In this document: positions 8,629 to 17,666 of the stretch, piece after piece
Position numbering within the stretch: the stretch's first letter is position 1
Layout of the letters: each line of letters opens with the position of its first letter
Origin: Nissabacter sp. SGAir0207
GTDB taxonomy: Bacteria; Pseudomonadota; Gammaproteobacteria; Enterobacterales; Enterobacteriaceae
Direction of reading: 5' to 3'
Assembly (NCBI RefSeq): GCF_005491205.1
Contig: NZ_CP028035.1
Span: forward strand, 1,922,001 to 1,986,000
DNA: 64,000 bases
The notes under the pieces: generated by a model
Databases searched by the model: none
The model's input: the letters and a program-made list of their open reading frames with translations, nothing else
What the model was told of the DNA's origin: nothing
Translations under genes and position numbers: made by a program

Positions 8629-9660
8629 TTACAGCTTGCGGTTGTCGGCAGTGACGCCCACAGCACGCGGCTGGGTACGACGGCCCCAGGCACCGGTGGC
8701 GCCAGAGATGATGCCGCCGATGATCAGCATAAAGAAGCCATACCAGCTGGCAGTGGAGACACCCTTGGCAGCGGCATCAGCGGCTTCACGCGCTTTCTGC
8801 TCGGCCTGTGCCTTCAGCTCCTGGTATTTCTGGTACGCCTGCGCATAGGTCTGCTGCGCGCGCTGGACGATGGCATCCACTTCCTGATCGGATTTGCCGG
8901 TACGGGCTTTGATGATGTTTTTCAGGGCATCCAGATCAGCGGCCTGCAGGGTGCTGTTGTTACGGCTGATCACGCCGCTCAGCCACTGGTTCAGTGCCTG
9001 ATTCGGATCCTGGTTCGGGTTCTGGGCAACGTTGTTGGCCTGATTCTCGGCGTTGTTCGCCTCAGTGTTGGCCTGCTGCTCCAGGTTCTCCGGTTGCAGC
9101 TCTGGTTTGCCAGTCTGGCGCAGGGTGGTTTCCAGCTCGCCTTGCAGGTCATCCAGGTTGATGTTGGCCTGTTGCAGCTGGTCTTTTACCATCTGGGTCG
9201 CCTGCGGGGTGACATTGGCAATGCCGCTGCCCATGGCGCGCAGGCCGGAACCGGCCACGTTTACCGCGCCGCCGACGGCGGAGGAGATCAGCGCAATCAT
9301 CAGGTAAGTACAGACGAGTGTGTTAACGCCCCACACCAGCAGGCCGTGCAGCATCCCTTCACGCTGGGCCAGACGGCCCGCGATGTAGCCACCCACCGCA
9401 AAGGAGAGCAGTACGGTAATGACCATCCAGACCAGCGCGCCAGTGCTCAGGCCGCTGAAGGGGTTGCCCTCCTGCAACGGATCGATGGTGGCGGCGCCAA
9501 TCGCCGTACCCAGCATCGAAAGCAGCAGGTAAGTCACCATCGACAGGATCACGCCGGCGAACACCGCGCTCCAGGAGATCCGTTTCAATGGCGTCAGCGG
9601 CGCGTTCGGGGCGTACCCGGCGCGGTTATCCTTGGTCAAGTCGGCATCGTAATTGGTCAT
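8629..9660 (-). CDS. Four- to five-pass membrane protein with Asn/Gln-rich coiled-coil insert
   Basis: A 343-residue protein. Residues ~28-140 carry three or four membrane segments with Gly-rich faces (SWSAVFAGVILSMVTYLLLS, ALVWMVITVLLSFAVGGYIAG). Residues ~150-300 are soluble, with QANNVAQNPNQDPNQALNQW followed by a long Ala/Gln/Lys helix likely to form a coiled coil. A last membrane segment (SWYGFFMLIIGGIISGATGA) precedes a short basic tail. Similar proteins are annotated only as hypothetical or PhnA-like membrane proteins; I give no function. AGGA precedes the ATG and a strong terminator follows, so it is probably monocistronic. Confidence 0.8.
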   Translation of the reverse strand: MTNYDADLTKDNRAGYAPNAPLTPLKRISWSAVFAGVILSMVTYLLLSMLGTAIGAATIDPLQEGNPFSGLSTGALVWMVITVLLSFAVGGYIAGRLAQREGMLHGLLVWGVNTLVCTYLMIALISSAVGGAVNVAGSGLRAMGSGIANVTPQATQMVKDQLQQANINLDDLQGELETTLRQTGKPELQPENLEQQANTEANNAENQANNVAQNPNQDPNQALNQWLSGVISRNNSTLQAADLDALKNIIKARTGKSDQEVDAIVQRAQQTYAQAYQKYQELKAQAEQKAREAADAAAKGVSTASWYGFFMLIIGGIISGATGAWGRRTQPRAVGVTADNRKL

Positions 9661-10147
9661 AATGTTGTTCCTCGCAATTTTCCGTGGGTACCCAGAAATT
9701 GGGTCTGAACTCCTCTGCTGCCCAGTGGCCCGCGCCCGGCATACGCCGTGGTCTGGAGGGTGTTGCTCTGAATTATTCCCGCCACGGGACAGTGTTTTTC
9801 ACGCATTACAGGGTTAAGCGTAGACAGTCCCGCCATTCATGCCATTGGCGGCAAAGTAAAATTTGCCGGGTTTGCATTAGGCCGTGAGTAAGGTGCTGAT
9901 TGTTAAACGATGAAATTTAAGAAAAATTCTCGAATTGTGAGGAACTTAACAGAACGTTCAAATAGTCCATAAAATCCGTCGTTTCCGTCACAATCCTGCC
10001 GTCGCCCCGGTGGGCGGCGGCACAATCTCCTGCCATGCCGCCAGAGGGGTGAGGGAGCGCCCGGTGGCGCGGGGCCGGGCAGGGTGCAGGGGCCACGCGC
10101 CGGTGTTATGGTGCCTGTTTTACTGAGATGACCAGAGGGAGAGGGAT
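9661..10147. other. Intergenic region between divergent membrane protein and benE
   Basis: 487 bases with no supported gene. The portion around 9890-9980 is AT-rich and may hold promoters for either side. A 67-codon frame at 9684 has no family resemblance and no good Shine-Dalgarno. Confidence 0.5.
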
Positions 10148-11344
10148 ATGGACAAAGCGCGCAGCCGCGCCGGGCAGCCGGGCATCCAATGGCGGGATCT
10201 GTCGCCGTCAGCGATCATTGCCGGTTTTGTGGCGGTGCTGGTGGGCTACACCAGTTCAGCCGCCATCATTTTTCAGGCGGCGGAGGCGGCGGGTGCCACC
10301 CCGGCGCAGATTGGCGGCTGGCTGGCGATGCTGGGGCTGGCGATGGGCCTCTCTTCGCTGGGGCTGTCGCTCTATACCCGCGCCCCGGTGCTAACCGCCT
10401 GGTCAACCCCCGGCGCGGCGCTGCTGGCGACCAGCCTGCCGGGCATCGGGCTGAATGAGACGATTGGCATCTTTATCTTCGCCAATGCCCTGATCCTGAT
10501 CAGCGGCGTCACCGGGTTGTTCGCCCGCCTGATGAACATCATTCCGCCCGCGCTCTCTGGCGCGATGCTGGCGGGTATCCTGTTGCGCTTTGGGCTGGGG
10601 GCCTTCGCCCCGTTGCAGGGAAACCTGGCATTGGCCGGTGGCATGTGTCTGGCCTACTTTCTGGCGCGCCGCTGGCTGCCGCGCTTTGCCGTGCTGCTGG
10701 CGCTGGCCGCCGGGCTGGTGATTGCCGCCCTACAGGGGAGTATTACTTTTTCCCACCAACCGCTGGCGCTGGCGACCCCGGCCTTTATCCAGCCAGCGTT
10801 CAACCTGCACAGCCTGATTGGCATCGGCATCCCGTTCTTTGTCGTCACTATGGCGTCACAGAATGCGCCGGGTATCGCCACCCTACAGGCGGCTGGCTAC
10901 CGGGTGCCCATCTCGCTGCTGATCAGCGCCACCGCACTGCTGGCGCTGCTGCTGTCGCCGTTCGGCGGTTTCTCGGTCTGCATCGCCGCCATCACTGCCG
11001 CCATCTGCATGGGGCCGGAGATCCACCCCGACCCGGCGCGCCGCTATATGGCTGCCGTCGCCGCCGGGCTGTTCTACCTGCTTGCCGGGCTGTTTGGCGG
11101 CTCCATCGGTATGCTGTTCAGCGCGCTGCCCGCGCCGCTGATCCAGACCATTGCCGGGCTGGCGCTGCTCAGTACGCTCTCCGGTAGCCTCAGCCGGGCG
11201 TTGCAGGAGGAGCAGGGGCGTGACGCCGCCATTGTTACCTTCCTCATCACCGCCTCCGGGCTGACGCTGTGGGGCGTCGGTGCTGCCTTCTGGGGATTGG
11301 TGGGCGGTGTGCTGGTCTGGCTGCTGCTGCCACGCACGCGTTAA
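10148..11344 (+). CDS. benE: BenE-family benzoate/proton symporter-like transporter (YdcO type)
   Basis: Inner-membrane transporter, 398 residues, with about twelve hydrophobic segments. It shows the BenE family features AGFVAVLVGYTSSAAIIFQAA near the N terminus, APVLTAWSTPGAALLATS, GAMLAGILLRFG and VTMASQNAPGIATLQAAGY. The family takes up benzoate-like aromatic acids with protons in some bacteria; in enterobacteria (YdcO) the substrate is unproven. AGAGGGAT precedes the ATG. No benzoate catabolic genes are adjacent, so benzoate uptake is only a family-level suggestion. Confidence 0.88.
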   Translation: MDKARSRAGQPGIQWRDLSPSAIIAGFVAVLVGYTSSAAIIFQAAEAAGATPAQIGGWLAMLGLAMGLSSLGLSLYTRAPVLTAWSTPGAALLATSLPGIGLNETIGIFIFANALILISGVTGLFARLMNIIPPALSGAMLAGILLRFGLGAFAPLQGNLALAGGMCLAYFLARRWLPRFAVLLALAAGLVIAALQGSITFSHQPLALATPAFIQPAFNLHSLIGIGIPFFVVTMASQNAPGIATLQAAGYRVPISLLISATALLALLLSPFGGFSVCIAAITAAICMGPEIHPDPARRYMAAVAAGLFYLLAGLFGGSIGMLFSALPAPLIQTIAGLALLSTLSGSLSRALQEEQGRDAAIVTFLITASGLTLWGVGAAFWGLVGGVLVWLLLPRTR

Positions 11345-11413
11345 GGCAGAGGCGGCGGATGGCGTCTATCCTTACACCTTGAATTCATGGACATCCAACC
11401 CGGAGAGACGCTG

Positions 11414-11887
11414 ATGGCTGATTCACACGACCAATCCCACCATAACCCAGGGCTGGACGCCTTCGAGGAGCTACAGAATTTGGTGCACACCCTGCATCAC
11501 CACGGCGTGCTGCGTTTCGCCAACGAGGTAGTCTCCGCCAACAATGCCATTGCCGGGGCGCTGGTGGATGGGCTGAACAAGCCGGGCACCCTCAATGCGG
11601 TGCAGAACCTCTCAGTGCTGATGCAGGCGCTGTCGAGCGTGCCGCCTGAAACCTTCTCCCGCGTGGTGTTCGCCATGAAGGAGGGGATGGAAGCGGTCGG
11701 CCGCCAGCCGCCGGCCAGCGAGGCACAGGCACCGGGGCTGACCGGCTTCTATCACCTGCTGAATGACGAGAGCGTCTGGCGCGCCGTGACCCCGATCCTC
11801 AATGGCCTGCGCGCCTTTGCCGTCAGTATGGAGCAGCCCACCCCGCGACCTGCGCCGCCCTTCACCGGCAAGCCCGGTAGCCTGTGA
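11414..11887 (+). CDS. DUF1641 domain protein
   Basis: A 157-residue soluble protein with the DUF1641 pattern: an N-terminal LDAFEELQNLVHTLHHHGVLRFANE helix pair, a LVDGLNKPGTLNAVQNLSVLMQALSS core and a C-terminal GLTGFYHLLNDESVWRAV segment. The family often lies beside formate dehydrogenase-type oxidoreductases, but none is here. The start at 11414 is preceded by GGAGAG (11402-11407) at good spacing; the in-frame ATG at 11387 has no Shine-Dalgarno. It follows benE by 69 bases and may be in the same transcript. Confidence 0.8.
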   Translation: MADSHDQSHHNPGLDAFEELQNLVHTLHHHGVLRFANEVVSANNAIAGALVDGLNKPGTLNAVQNLSVLMQALSSVPPETFSRVVFAMKEGMEAVGRQPPASEAQAPGLTGFYHLLNDESVWRAVTPILNGLRAFAVSMEQPTPRPAPPFTGKPGSL

Positions 11888-11892
11888 CCCCG

Positions 11893-11924
11893 CCGCGCGC
11901 CCGGCACACCCCCGTGGCGCGCGG
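11893..11924 (+). other. GC-rich stem-loop after DUF1641 gene
   Basis: Arms CCGCGCGCC and GGCGCGCGG separated by 14 bases, with no U-tract. It may serve as a weak terminator before the AT-rich promoter region of the PBP2-like gene. Confidence 0.4.
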
Positions 11925-12092
11925 AAATTTCACTTATGTAACATTTAAACACTCTGAAACATTCCAACCAGTTCATTAGCAACCTTTTAATAGGCGCTCA
12001 CCCCCCAGGCCGTTATCCTTGCCGCCTTTTACCCTATTCTGCGCCATGCTCCGGCCGGCACGGAATCACGGCAGACAGGTACCCCCTCCGGC

Positions 12093-14006
12093 ATGGCCCA
12101 TTTTTCGCACCATCAGGCACCGTTTCGCGACTATCCCGCAGAATCCCGTCTCTTTATCCGCCGCGCGCTGGTGGCCTTCGTCATTGTGTTGCTGCTCACC
12201 GGGGTACTGATAGCCAACCTCTACCGCTTGCAGGTGAAAGAGCATGGCTTCTACCAGACCCGCTCCAACCAGAATGACATCAAGATGCTGCCCATCGCCC
12301 CCAGCCGCGGGCTGATCTATGACCGCAACGGCATCCCGCTGGTGCGCAACCTGACGCTCTACCAAATTGAGGTAACGCCCGGCAAGGTGCCGGATCTGGA
12401 GGCCACCCTGAAGGCGCTGACGCCGATTGTTGACCTGACGCCGGAGGAGATTGCCGAATTCCATGATGCCGCGCGGCATACCAGCCGTTATAAACCGGTA
12501 ACGCTGAAGATGGAGCTGACCGACAGCCAGGTGGCGCGCTTTGCCGTCAACCAGTTCAAGTTCACCGGCGTCACTGTCGATAGCTACCAGCAACGCGAAT
12601 ACCCCTATGGCGGCCAGCTGGCGCACGTGGTGGGGTACGTCTCCAAGATCAACGACCGCGACGAACAGCGGCTGGAGAAGGAGGGTGTCGCGGAGAACTA
12701 TGCCGCCGACCACAATATCGGTAAGCAGGGCATCGAGGGGTACTATGAGAGCGTGCTGCATGGCAAGACCGGCTACCGCGAGGTGGAAGTGGACAACCAC
12801 GGCCGGGTGGTACGCCTGCTGAAGGAGCAGCCCCCGCAGGCCGGGCAGAATATCTACCTGACCCTCAGCCTGCCGCTGCAACAGTATGTGGAGTCGGTGC
12901 TCAAGGATCAGCGCGCCGCAGTGGTGGTGGAAGACCCGCGCGACGGCGGCATTCTGGCGATGGTCTCCAGCCCCAGTTACGATCCCAACCCCTTTGTGAA
13001 GGGCATCAGCTATAAGGCCTATAAGTCGCTGCTCACCAACCCGGATTTGCCGCTGATTAACCGGGTGACGCAGGGACTCTATCCACCGGCTTCCACGGTG
13101 AAGCCCTATATGTCCATCTCCGCGCTGTTTGCTGGCGTCATCACCCCCTCGACCTCCTTCTTTGGCGCGCCAAGCTGGGTACTGCCCGGCAGCCATCGCC
13201 ACTACCGCGACTGGCTGAAGAGTGGACACGGGATGCTGAATGTCACCAAGGCGATTGAGGAGTCCGCCGATACCTTCTTCTATCAGGTGGCCTATGAGAT
13301 GGGGATTGACCGCATCCATGAGTGGCTCAGCAAGTTCGGTTATGGGCAGCCCACTGGCATTGACCTGAATGAGGAGTACCAAGGGGTATTGCCCAGCCGG
13401 GAGTGGAAACAGCGCGTGCACAAGAAACCCTGGTATCAGGGCGATACCGTGCCGGTGGGGATTGGGCAGGGCTACTGGATTGCCACGCCGATCCAGATGG
13501 TGAAGGCGCTGACCACCCTGATCAATAACGGCAAGGTGAAAACGCCGCACCTGCTCTACTCAGTGAAGGCGGGCAACCATGTCACGCCCTATCAGCCACC
13601 GGCTGGCCCGACGGCGCAGATTGGTGACCCGCGCTCACCTTACTGGGGCATCGTCAAGGCGGCGATGTTCGGGATGGCGAACCAACCCAATGGCACCGGC
13701 TATAAGCTGTTCCATACCGCGCCCTATGGGATTGCCGCCAAGTCCGGTACCTCACAGGTGTTCAGCCTGAAAGAGAACCAGACCTATAACGCCAAGATGG
13801 TGCCGGTGCGGCTGCGTGACCATATCTTCTATACGCTGTTCGCCCCCTATAAGAATCCCAAGGTCGCGATGGCGCTGATCCTCGAGAACGGCGGCGGCGA
13901 TGGGGTGGTGGCTGGCCCGACGGCGCGTGCCATTTTCGACCATATCTTTGACCCGTCCCATGCCGATAGCGCGGCCAACCAACAGATTGTCGATCCGGCC
14001 CGCTAG
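12093..14006 (+). CDS. PBP2 (MrdA)-type peptidoglycan transpeptidase, paralogue-like
   Basis: Class B penicillin-binding protein, 637 residues, similar along its length to E. coli MrdA (633): MAHFSHHQAPFRDYPAESRLFIRRALVAF, one membrane anchor at ~24-45, the PIAPSRGLIYDRNG pedestal motif, and the transpeptidase domain with S334-T-V-K337, S391-A-D393 and K550-S-G-T553. The serine motif context is YPPASTVKP where E. coli has YPPGSTVKP. Classical mrdA sits in a ybeB-rlmH-mrdA-mrdB-rlpA cluster. Here there is no rodA, and a PBP3-like gene follows, so it is probably a second, accessory PBP2, like the alternative PBP2 known in Salmonella. It forms peptide cross-links during elongation. No strong Shine-Dalgarno is visible. 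Confidence 0.88.
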   Translation: MAHFSHHQAPFRDYPAESRLFIRRALVAFVIVLLLTGVLIANLYRLQVKEHGFYQTRSNQNDIKMLPIAPSRGLIYDRNGIPLVRNLTLYQIEVTPGKVPDLEATLKALTPIVDLTPEEIAEFHDAARHTSRYKPVTLKMELTDSQVARFAVNQFKFTGVTVDSYQQREYPYGGQLAHVVGYVSKINDRDEQRLEKEGVAENYAADHNIGKQGIEGYYESVLHGKTGYREVEVDNHGRVVRLLKEQPPQAGQNIYLTLSLPLQQYVESVLKDQRAAVVVEDPRDGGILAMVSSPSYDPNPFVKGISYKAYKSLLTNPDLPLINRVTQGLYPPASTVKPYMSISALFAGVITPSTSFFGAPSWVLPGSHRHYRDWLKSGHGMLNVTKAIEESADTFFYQVAYEMGIDRIHEWLSKFGYGQPTGIDLNEEYQGVLPSREWKQRVHKKPWYQGDTVPVGIGQGYWIATPIQMVKALTTLINNGKVKTPHLLYSVKAGNHVTPYQPPAGPTAQIGDPRSPYWGIVKAAMFGMANQPNGTGYKLFHTAPYGIAAKSGTSQVFSLKENQTYNAKMVPVRLRDHIFYTLFAPYKNPKVAMALILENGGGDGVVAGPTARAIFDHIFDPSHADSAANQQIVDPAR

Positions 14007-14190
14007 GCCCACGGTGCCTGCTGGTGATTAATCCGGCAGGCATTACCTTTCCTCGTCCTTTCTTACAAACAGCAACGGAATTGACCGGCAGGGCACGGTA
14101 ATCCGCTGTAATCTAATAATAATCTTAAATCTGGCCACGCGACCCTTTCCGTGGCCCGTGCCGCCACGTTGAGTCACTTCTGGAAATAGC

Positions 14191-15951
14191 ATGAAAAAGA
14201 TCCGTCCGGGCCTCTCCGGCAAAAAACCGGCGTCCTCTCCCCGCGCACCCGCCTCCGCCAAAAATTACTCCTCCGCGCGCTTTGCCTGGATCTGCGCCGG
14301 CATTTTGGTCTGCTTCTTCCTGCTGGTGGCGCGCGTCGGTGACCTGCAACTGCTCAATGACAAGCAGCTCAATGATCAGGCCGACCAGCGTTCGGTACGC
14401 AGCGAAGTGTTGCCCGCCACCCGTGGCATGATCACCGACCGCAATGGCGAGGCGCTGGCGGTCAGCGTCGCCTCGCGTGACATCATCCTCGACCCGAAAC
14501 ATATCCTTGAGGCGGATACCCAGCTGGATAATGAACGTTGGCAGAGTTTCGCCAGCGTGCTGAAGATCCCGCTGAGCCAGTTGCAGCAGATGATCCGCGA
14601 TAACCCGCGCAAGCGCTTCCTGTTCGCCGCCCATAAGGTCGATACCGAGATCGCTGAGTATGTCACCAAACTGCACCTGACCGGTGTCTCCACCCAGCAG
14701 GACTTCAACCGCTTCTACCCAATGGGGCAGGACGCCGCCGCGCTGGTGGGGATTGTCGGCATGGATAACCAAGGGCTGGAGGGGATTGAGCTGGGTTTCA
14801 ACCGCCTGTTGCAGGGCAAGCCCGGTTTGCGCGTCTACCAGAAGGATCGGCACGGCGCGGTAATCAGCCTGCTGAAGACGGTAGACCCGGTGGCCGCACC
14901 CAACGTGACGCTGAGCATCGATAAGTTCATGCAGTATGTGCTCTATTCACATATCCGCGATGGCGTGCTGCTTAACCAAGCCGATTCCGGCTGCGCGGTG
15001 CTGGTGGACGTGAACACCGGCGAGATCCTTGGCATGGCGAGCTACCCGTCATTCAACCCGAACAACCTGGCGGATACGCCGCCGGAGAATATCCGCAACG
15101 TCGCCAGCAGTGACAGCTTCGAGCCGGGTTCGACCGTCAAACCGCTGGTGGTGATGACCGGCTTGGCGAAACACCTGATCAAGCCCGATTCGGTGCTTGA
15201 TACCCACCCGTACCGGGTCAATGGCCACCTGATCCGCGACGTTGGCAACTGGCCGGAGCTGACCGTCACCGGCATCCTGCAAAAGTCGAGTGACATTGCC
15301 GTCTCCCACATTGCGCTGGCGATGCCAGCCAGCGTGCTGGTCAACGTCTACCACGGCTTTGGCTTGGGCCAGCCAACCAACCTCGGCATGGGCAACGAGA
15401 GCAGCGGCTACTTCCCGCTGCACCGTGAGGTGTGGTCAGACATCGATCGCGCCACCTTCTCCTTTGGCTATGGCCTGCGCGTCACGCCATTGCAGATGGC
15501 GCGCGAGTACGCCGCCATCGGGGCCTATGGCGTCTACCGCCCGTTGTCGATCACCAAGGTCACGCCGCCGGTACTCGGCAAGCAGGTGATGGACCCAGAA
15601 ATCGTGAAAACCGTGATCCACATGATGGAGAGCGATGCGCTGCCGGGCGGCAGTGGCCTGAGCGCCGCCATTCCGGGCTACCGTCTGGCGATCAAGACCG
15701 GTACCGCCGAGAAGATGGGCAAGAGCGGCAAGTATGATGGCGGCTACATCAACTACACCGCCGGTGTCGCGCCCGCCAGCAACCCGCGCGTGGCGCTGGT
15801 GGTGATGGTCAACAACCCCAAGGCGGGCAAGCACTTCGGCGGCTCGGTAGCCGGGCCGATCTTCGGCAAAATCATGGCGCAGGTGATGGAGCACATGAAC
15901 ATCCTGCCGGATGCCCAGCAGCTGAACGTGGTCTCGACCATCAAGGGGTGA
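14191..15951 (+). CDS. PBP3 (FtsI)-type peptidoglycan transpeptidase, paralogue-like
   Basis: Class B transpeptidase of the divisome type, 586 residues, collinear with E. coli FtsI (588). A basic N terminus precedes one membrane helix (FAWICAGILVCFFLLVARVG), then TRGMITDRNG, YNPN-type SYPSFNPNNL, the active site FEPGS314TVK317P, ATFSFGYGLRVTPLQMA and K502-T-G-T505. The second motif is S366-S-D368, where FtsI has SSN. ftsI proper lies in the dcw cluster between ftsL and murE; neither is here, so this is a paralogue comparable to the alternative PBP3 of Salmonella. GGA lies eight bases before the ATG. It follows the PBP2-like gene by 184 bases and has its own terminator. Confidence 0.88.
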   Translation: MKKIRPGLSGKKPASSPRAPASAKNYSSARFAWICAGILVCFFLLVARVGDLQLLNDKQLNDQADQRSVRSEVLPATRGMITDRNGEALAVSVASRDIILDPKHILEADTQLDNERWQSFASVLKIPLSQLQQMIRDNPRKRFLFAAHKVDTEIAEYVTKLHLTGVSTQQDFNRFYPMGQDAAALVGIVGMDNQGLEGIELGFNRLLQGKPGLRVYQKDRHGAVISLLKTVDPVAAPNVTLSIDKFMQYVLYSHIRDGVLLNQADSGCAVLVDVNTGEILGMASYPSFNPNNLADTPPENIRNVASSDSFEPGSTVKPLVVMTGLAKHLIKPDSVLDTHPYRVNGHLIRDVGNWPELTVTGILQKSSDIAVSHIALAMPASVLVNVYHGFGLGQPTNLGMGNESSGYFPLHREVWSDIDRATFSFGYGLRVTPLQMAREYAAIGAYGVYRPLSITKVTPPVLGKQVMDPEIVKTVIHMMESDALPGGSGLSAAIPGYRLAIKTGTAEKMGKSGKYDGGYINYTAGVAPASNPRVALVVMVNNPKAGKHFGGSVAGPIFGKIMAQVMEHMNILPDAQQLNVVSTIKG

Positions 15952-15980
15952 CCGCCTTCCCAGAGCAGCGTCTACACTGT

Positions 15981-16011
15981 AAAGGCCAGCCCAGCGGGGT
16001 TGGCCTTTTTC
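15981..16011 (+). terminator. Intrinsic terminator after PBP3-like gene
   Basis: AAGGCCAGCCC pairs with GGGGTTGGCCTT (G-U allowed), followed by TTTTTCTTA. Confidence 0.85.
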
Positions 16012-16030
16012 TTATCATGGGGAGGAAAGG

Positions 16031-16555
16031 ATGAATGATCGTATCGGCGTGCTCTCCGGGGACATCACGCGCCTGGAGATAGACGCCATTGTGAATGCCG
16101 CCAACAGTTCGCTGCTCGGCGGCGGCGGGGTGGATGGCGCCATCCACCATGCCGGCGGGCCAGAGATTTTGGAAGCCTGCAAACGCATCGGCGGCTGCAA
16201 AACCGGTGACGCGGTGATTACCCGCGGCGGCCAGCTGCCAGCGAAATGGGTGATCCATGCCGTTGGCCCGCGCTGGCAGGGCGGCGACCGGGGCGAGATG
16301 GATTTGCTGCGCAGCGCCTACCTTCGCTGTTTTGATCTGGCGGCAGAGTATGGCATCCGGCGGCTGGCGTTTCCCAACATCAGCACCGGCATCTATGGCT
16401 TCCCGAAACAGGCGGCGGCGGAGATTGCCATCGACGTCACCCGCACCGTGCTGAGCAGCAATACCACGATTGAGGAGGTGCTGTTCATCTGTTTCGACGC
16501 GGAGAATGAGGCGATCTACCGGGAGTTGCTGGACCAGCCGGGCGCACAGACCTGA
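16031..16555 (+). CDS. ymdB: YmdB, macrodomain O-acetyl-ADP-ribose deacetylase
   Basis: A 174-residue single-macrodomain protein that hydrolyses O-acetyl-ADP-ribose and, in E. coli, also inhibits RNase III. The ADP-ribose-binding motifs are clear: GDITRLEIDAIVNAANSSL, GGGGVDGAIHHAGG and NISTGIYGFP, matching E. coli YmdB (177 residues). GGGGAGGAAAGG precedes the ATG. In E. coli ymdB neighbours ymdA/clsC and csg; that context is absent here. Confidence 0.92.
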   Translation: MNDRIGVLSGDITRLEIDAIVNAANSSLLGGGGVDGAIHHAGGPEILEACKRIGGCKTGDAVITRGGQLPAKWVIHAVGPRWQGGDRGEMDLLRSAYLRCFDLAAEYGIRRLAFPNISTGIYGFPKQAAAEIAIDVTRTVLSSNTTIEEVLFICFDAENEAIYRELLDQPGAQT

Positions 16556-16561
16556 CCACGC

Positions 16562-16574
16562 GTGACGTTGTCAC
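16562..16574. promoter_or_regulatory. GTGAC-GTT-GTCAC inverted repeat upstream of idi
   Basis: A 13-base palindromic element flanked by AAAAAG. The same element with the same flank, in opposite orientation, occurs at 20778-20790 before the T6SS module. It resembles a CRP site but has a 5-base rather than 6-base spacer. The binding factor is unknown. Confidence 0.35.
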
Positions 16575-16732
16575 AAAAAGTCAGGGGCAGGGGCAGTATG
16601 ACGCACTTTTTTACGCTTCCATTGAGGCCAGTTATGGCAAAGCGGTCGCCTCTGCCATGTGTTTATCCTATACTTCCATGGCAAAAATCCTAAATTTCCA
16701 TGCGCATGACAGGCGTGCAACAAGGGTGAGTA

Positions 16733-17299
16733 ATGAGTAACCGTGCTATCGAACATGTGGTTTTGCTGGATGCCAACCATCAACAAATTGGGATCATGGA
16801 TAAATCGCAGGTTCATACCGCGCATACCCCGCTGCATCTGGCCTTCTCCTGCTATGTATTTAACGCGGACGGCCAGTTGCTGGTGACGCGCCGCGCCACC
16901 AGTAAAGTGGCGTGGCCGGGTGTCTGGACGAATTCGGTCTGCGGCCACCCACAGCAGGGCGAGGCGATGGCCGATGCCGTTCGACGCCGCTGCCTTTATG
17001 AGATGGGCCTGCCGGTGGAAGAGGTGGAGCTGGTCACCGACAACTTCCAGTACCGTGAAGTGGACGCCTCCGGCATCGTGGAAAACGAGTACTGCCCGAT
17101 CTTCCGCGCCTTCAGTGACGCGACGCCCGCACCGCGCGCCAGCGAGGTGATGGACTACCAGTGGGTCGATCTGGAGGCGCTCTATCAGGGGGCCGATGCC
17201 GCCCCTTGGGCCTTCAGCCCCTGGATGGTCAAGCAACTCGCGCTGCTGCGCACGCTGGAACACTTCACGCCCGCCACCCAGCCGGTGCAAGTGGGCTAG
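16733..17299 (+). CDS. idi: Isopentenyl-diphosphate delta-isomerase, type I
   Basis: Nudix-fold enzyme interconverting isopentenyl and dimethylallyl diphosphate, 188 residues. The catalytic Cys lies in NSVCGHP (C70), the acidic catalytic segment in ENEYCP, and the conserved TRRATSKVAWPGVWTN and SPWMVKQL stretches are present. In enterobacteria with the MEP pathway Idi balances the isoprenoid precursor pool and is usually non-essential. AAGGGTGAGTA precedes the ATG at 16733. It is monocistronic, with an intrinsic terminator after it. Confidence 0.95.
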   Translation: MSNRAIEHVVLLDANHQQIGIMDKSQVHTAHTPLHLAFSCYVFNADGQLLVTRRATSKVAWPGVWTNSVCGHPQQGEAMADAVRRRCLYEMGLPVEEVELVTDNFQYREVDASGIVENEYCPIFRAFSDATPAPRASEVMDYQWVDLEALYQGADAAPWAFSPWMVKQLALLRTLEHFTPATQPVQVG

Positions 17300-17327
17300 G
17301 GCGGCCACCGCCACCGCCAGCAATGAC

Positions 17328-17353
17328 AACGGGAGCCTGGCTCCCGTTTTTTT
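17328..17353 (+). terminator. Intrinsic terminator of idi
   Basis: AACGGGAGC / GCTCCCGTT stem followed by seven T. Confidence 0.9.
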
Positions 17354-17666
17354 ATCATCTTCGACACCGCCTTTTTTACGCCTGCTTCTCTTTCCCGTTG
17401 GGATAACTGCCCCTCCACAGCGCGCTATTTTTCACGTAGCGACACCAGAATTGTTCGTTTTGCCAGCGCCTTTTTGCCGATGACCGCCGCGTTTGGCTGC
17501 TTTTCCGCCAGATTGCTGCATTAATCAGCCGATCTGCCTGATATTCAGGCATTTTCTTCTATAGTTAAACAGGGCTGCCCTGGCCAGCTAGCAGGAAGCC
17601 TATCTTTCACTGTCCGTCCGTGATGGGAGGGCCGCGCGGCCATCCTCTTTGATAAGGAGTTTGTGA
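17354..17666 (+). promoter_or_regulatory. Intergenic region upstream of the DUF2231/PQQ operon
   Basis: About 310 bases without a supported gene. A GATAAGGAG Shine-Dalgarno lies just before the next start, and TATAGTTAA near 17562 is a possible -10 region. Nothing else was recognised. Confidence 0.4.

Noticed and set aside
16560..16576. CRP-binding site before idi
   Set aside because: TGAC arms are spaced by one base too few for the TGTGA-N6-TCACA consensus.
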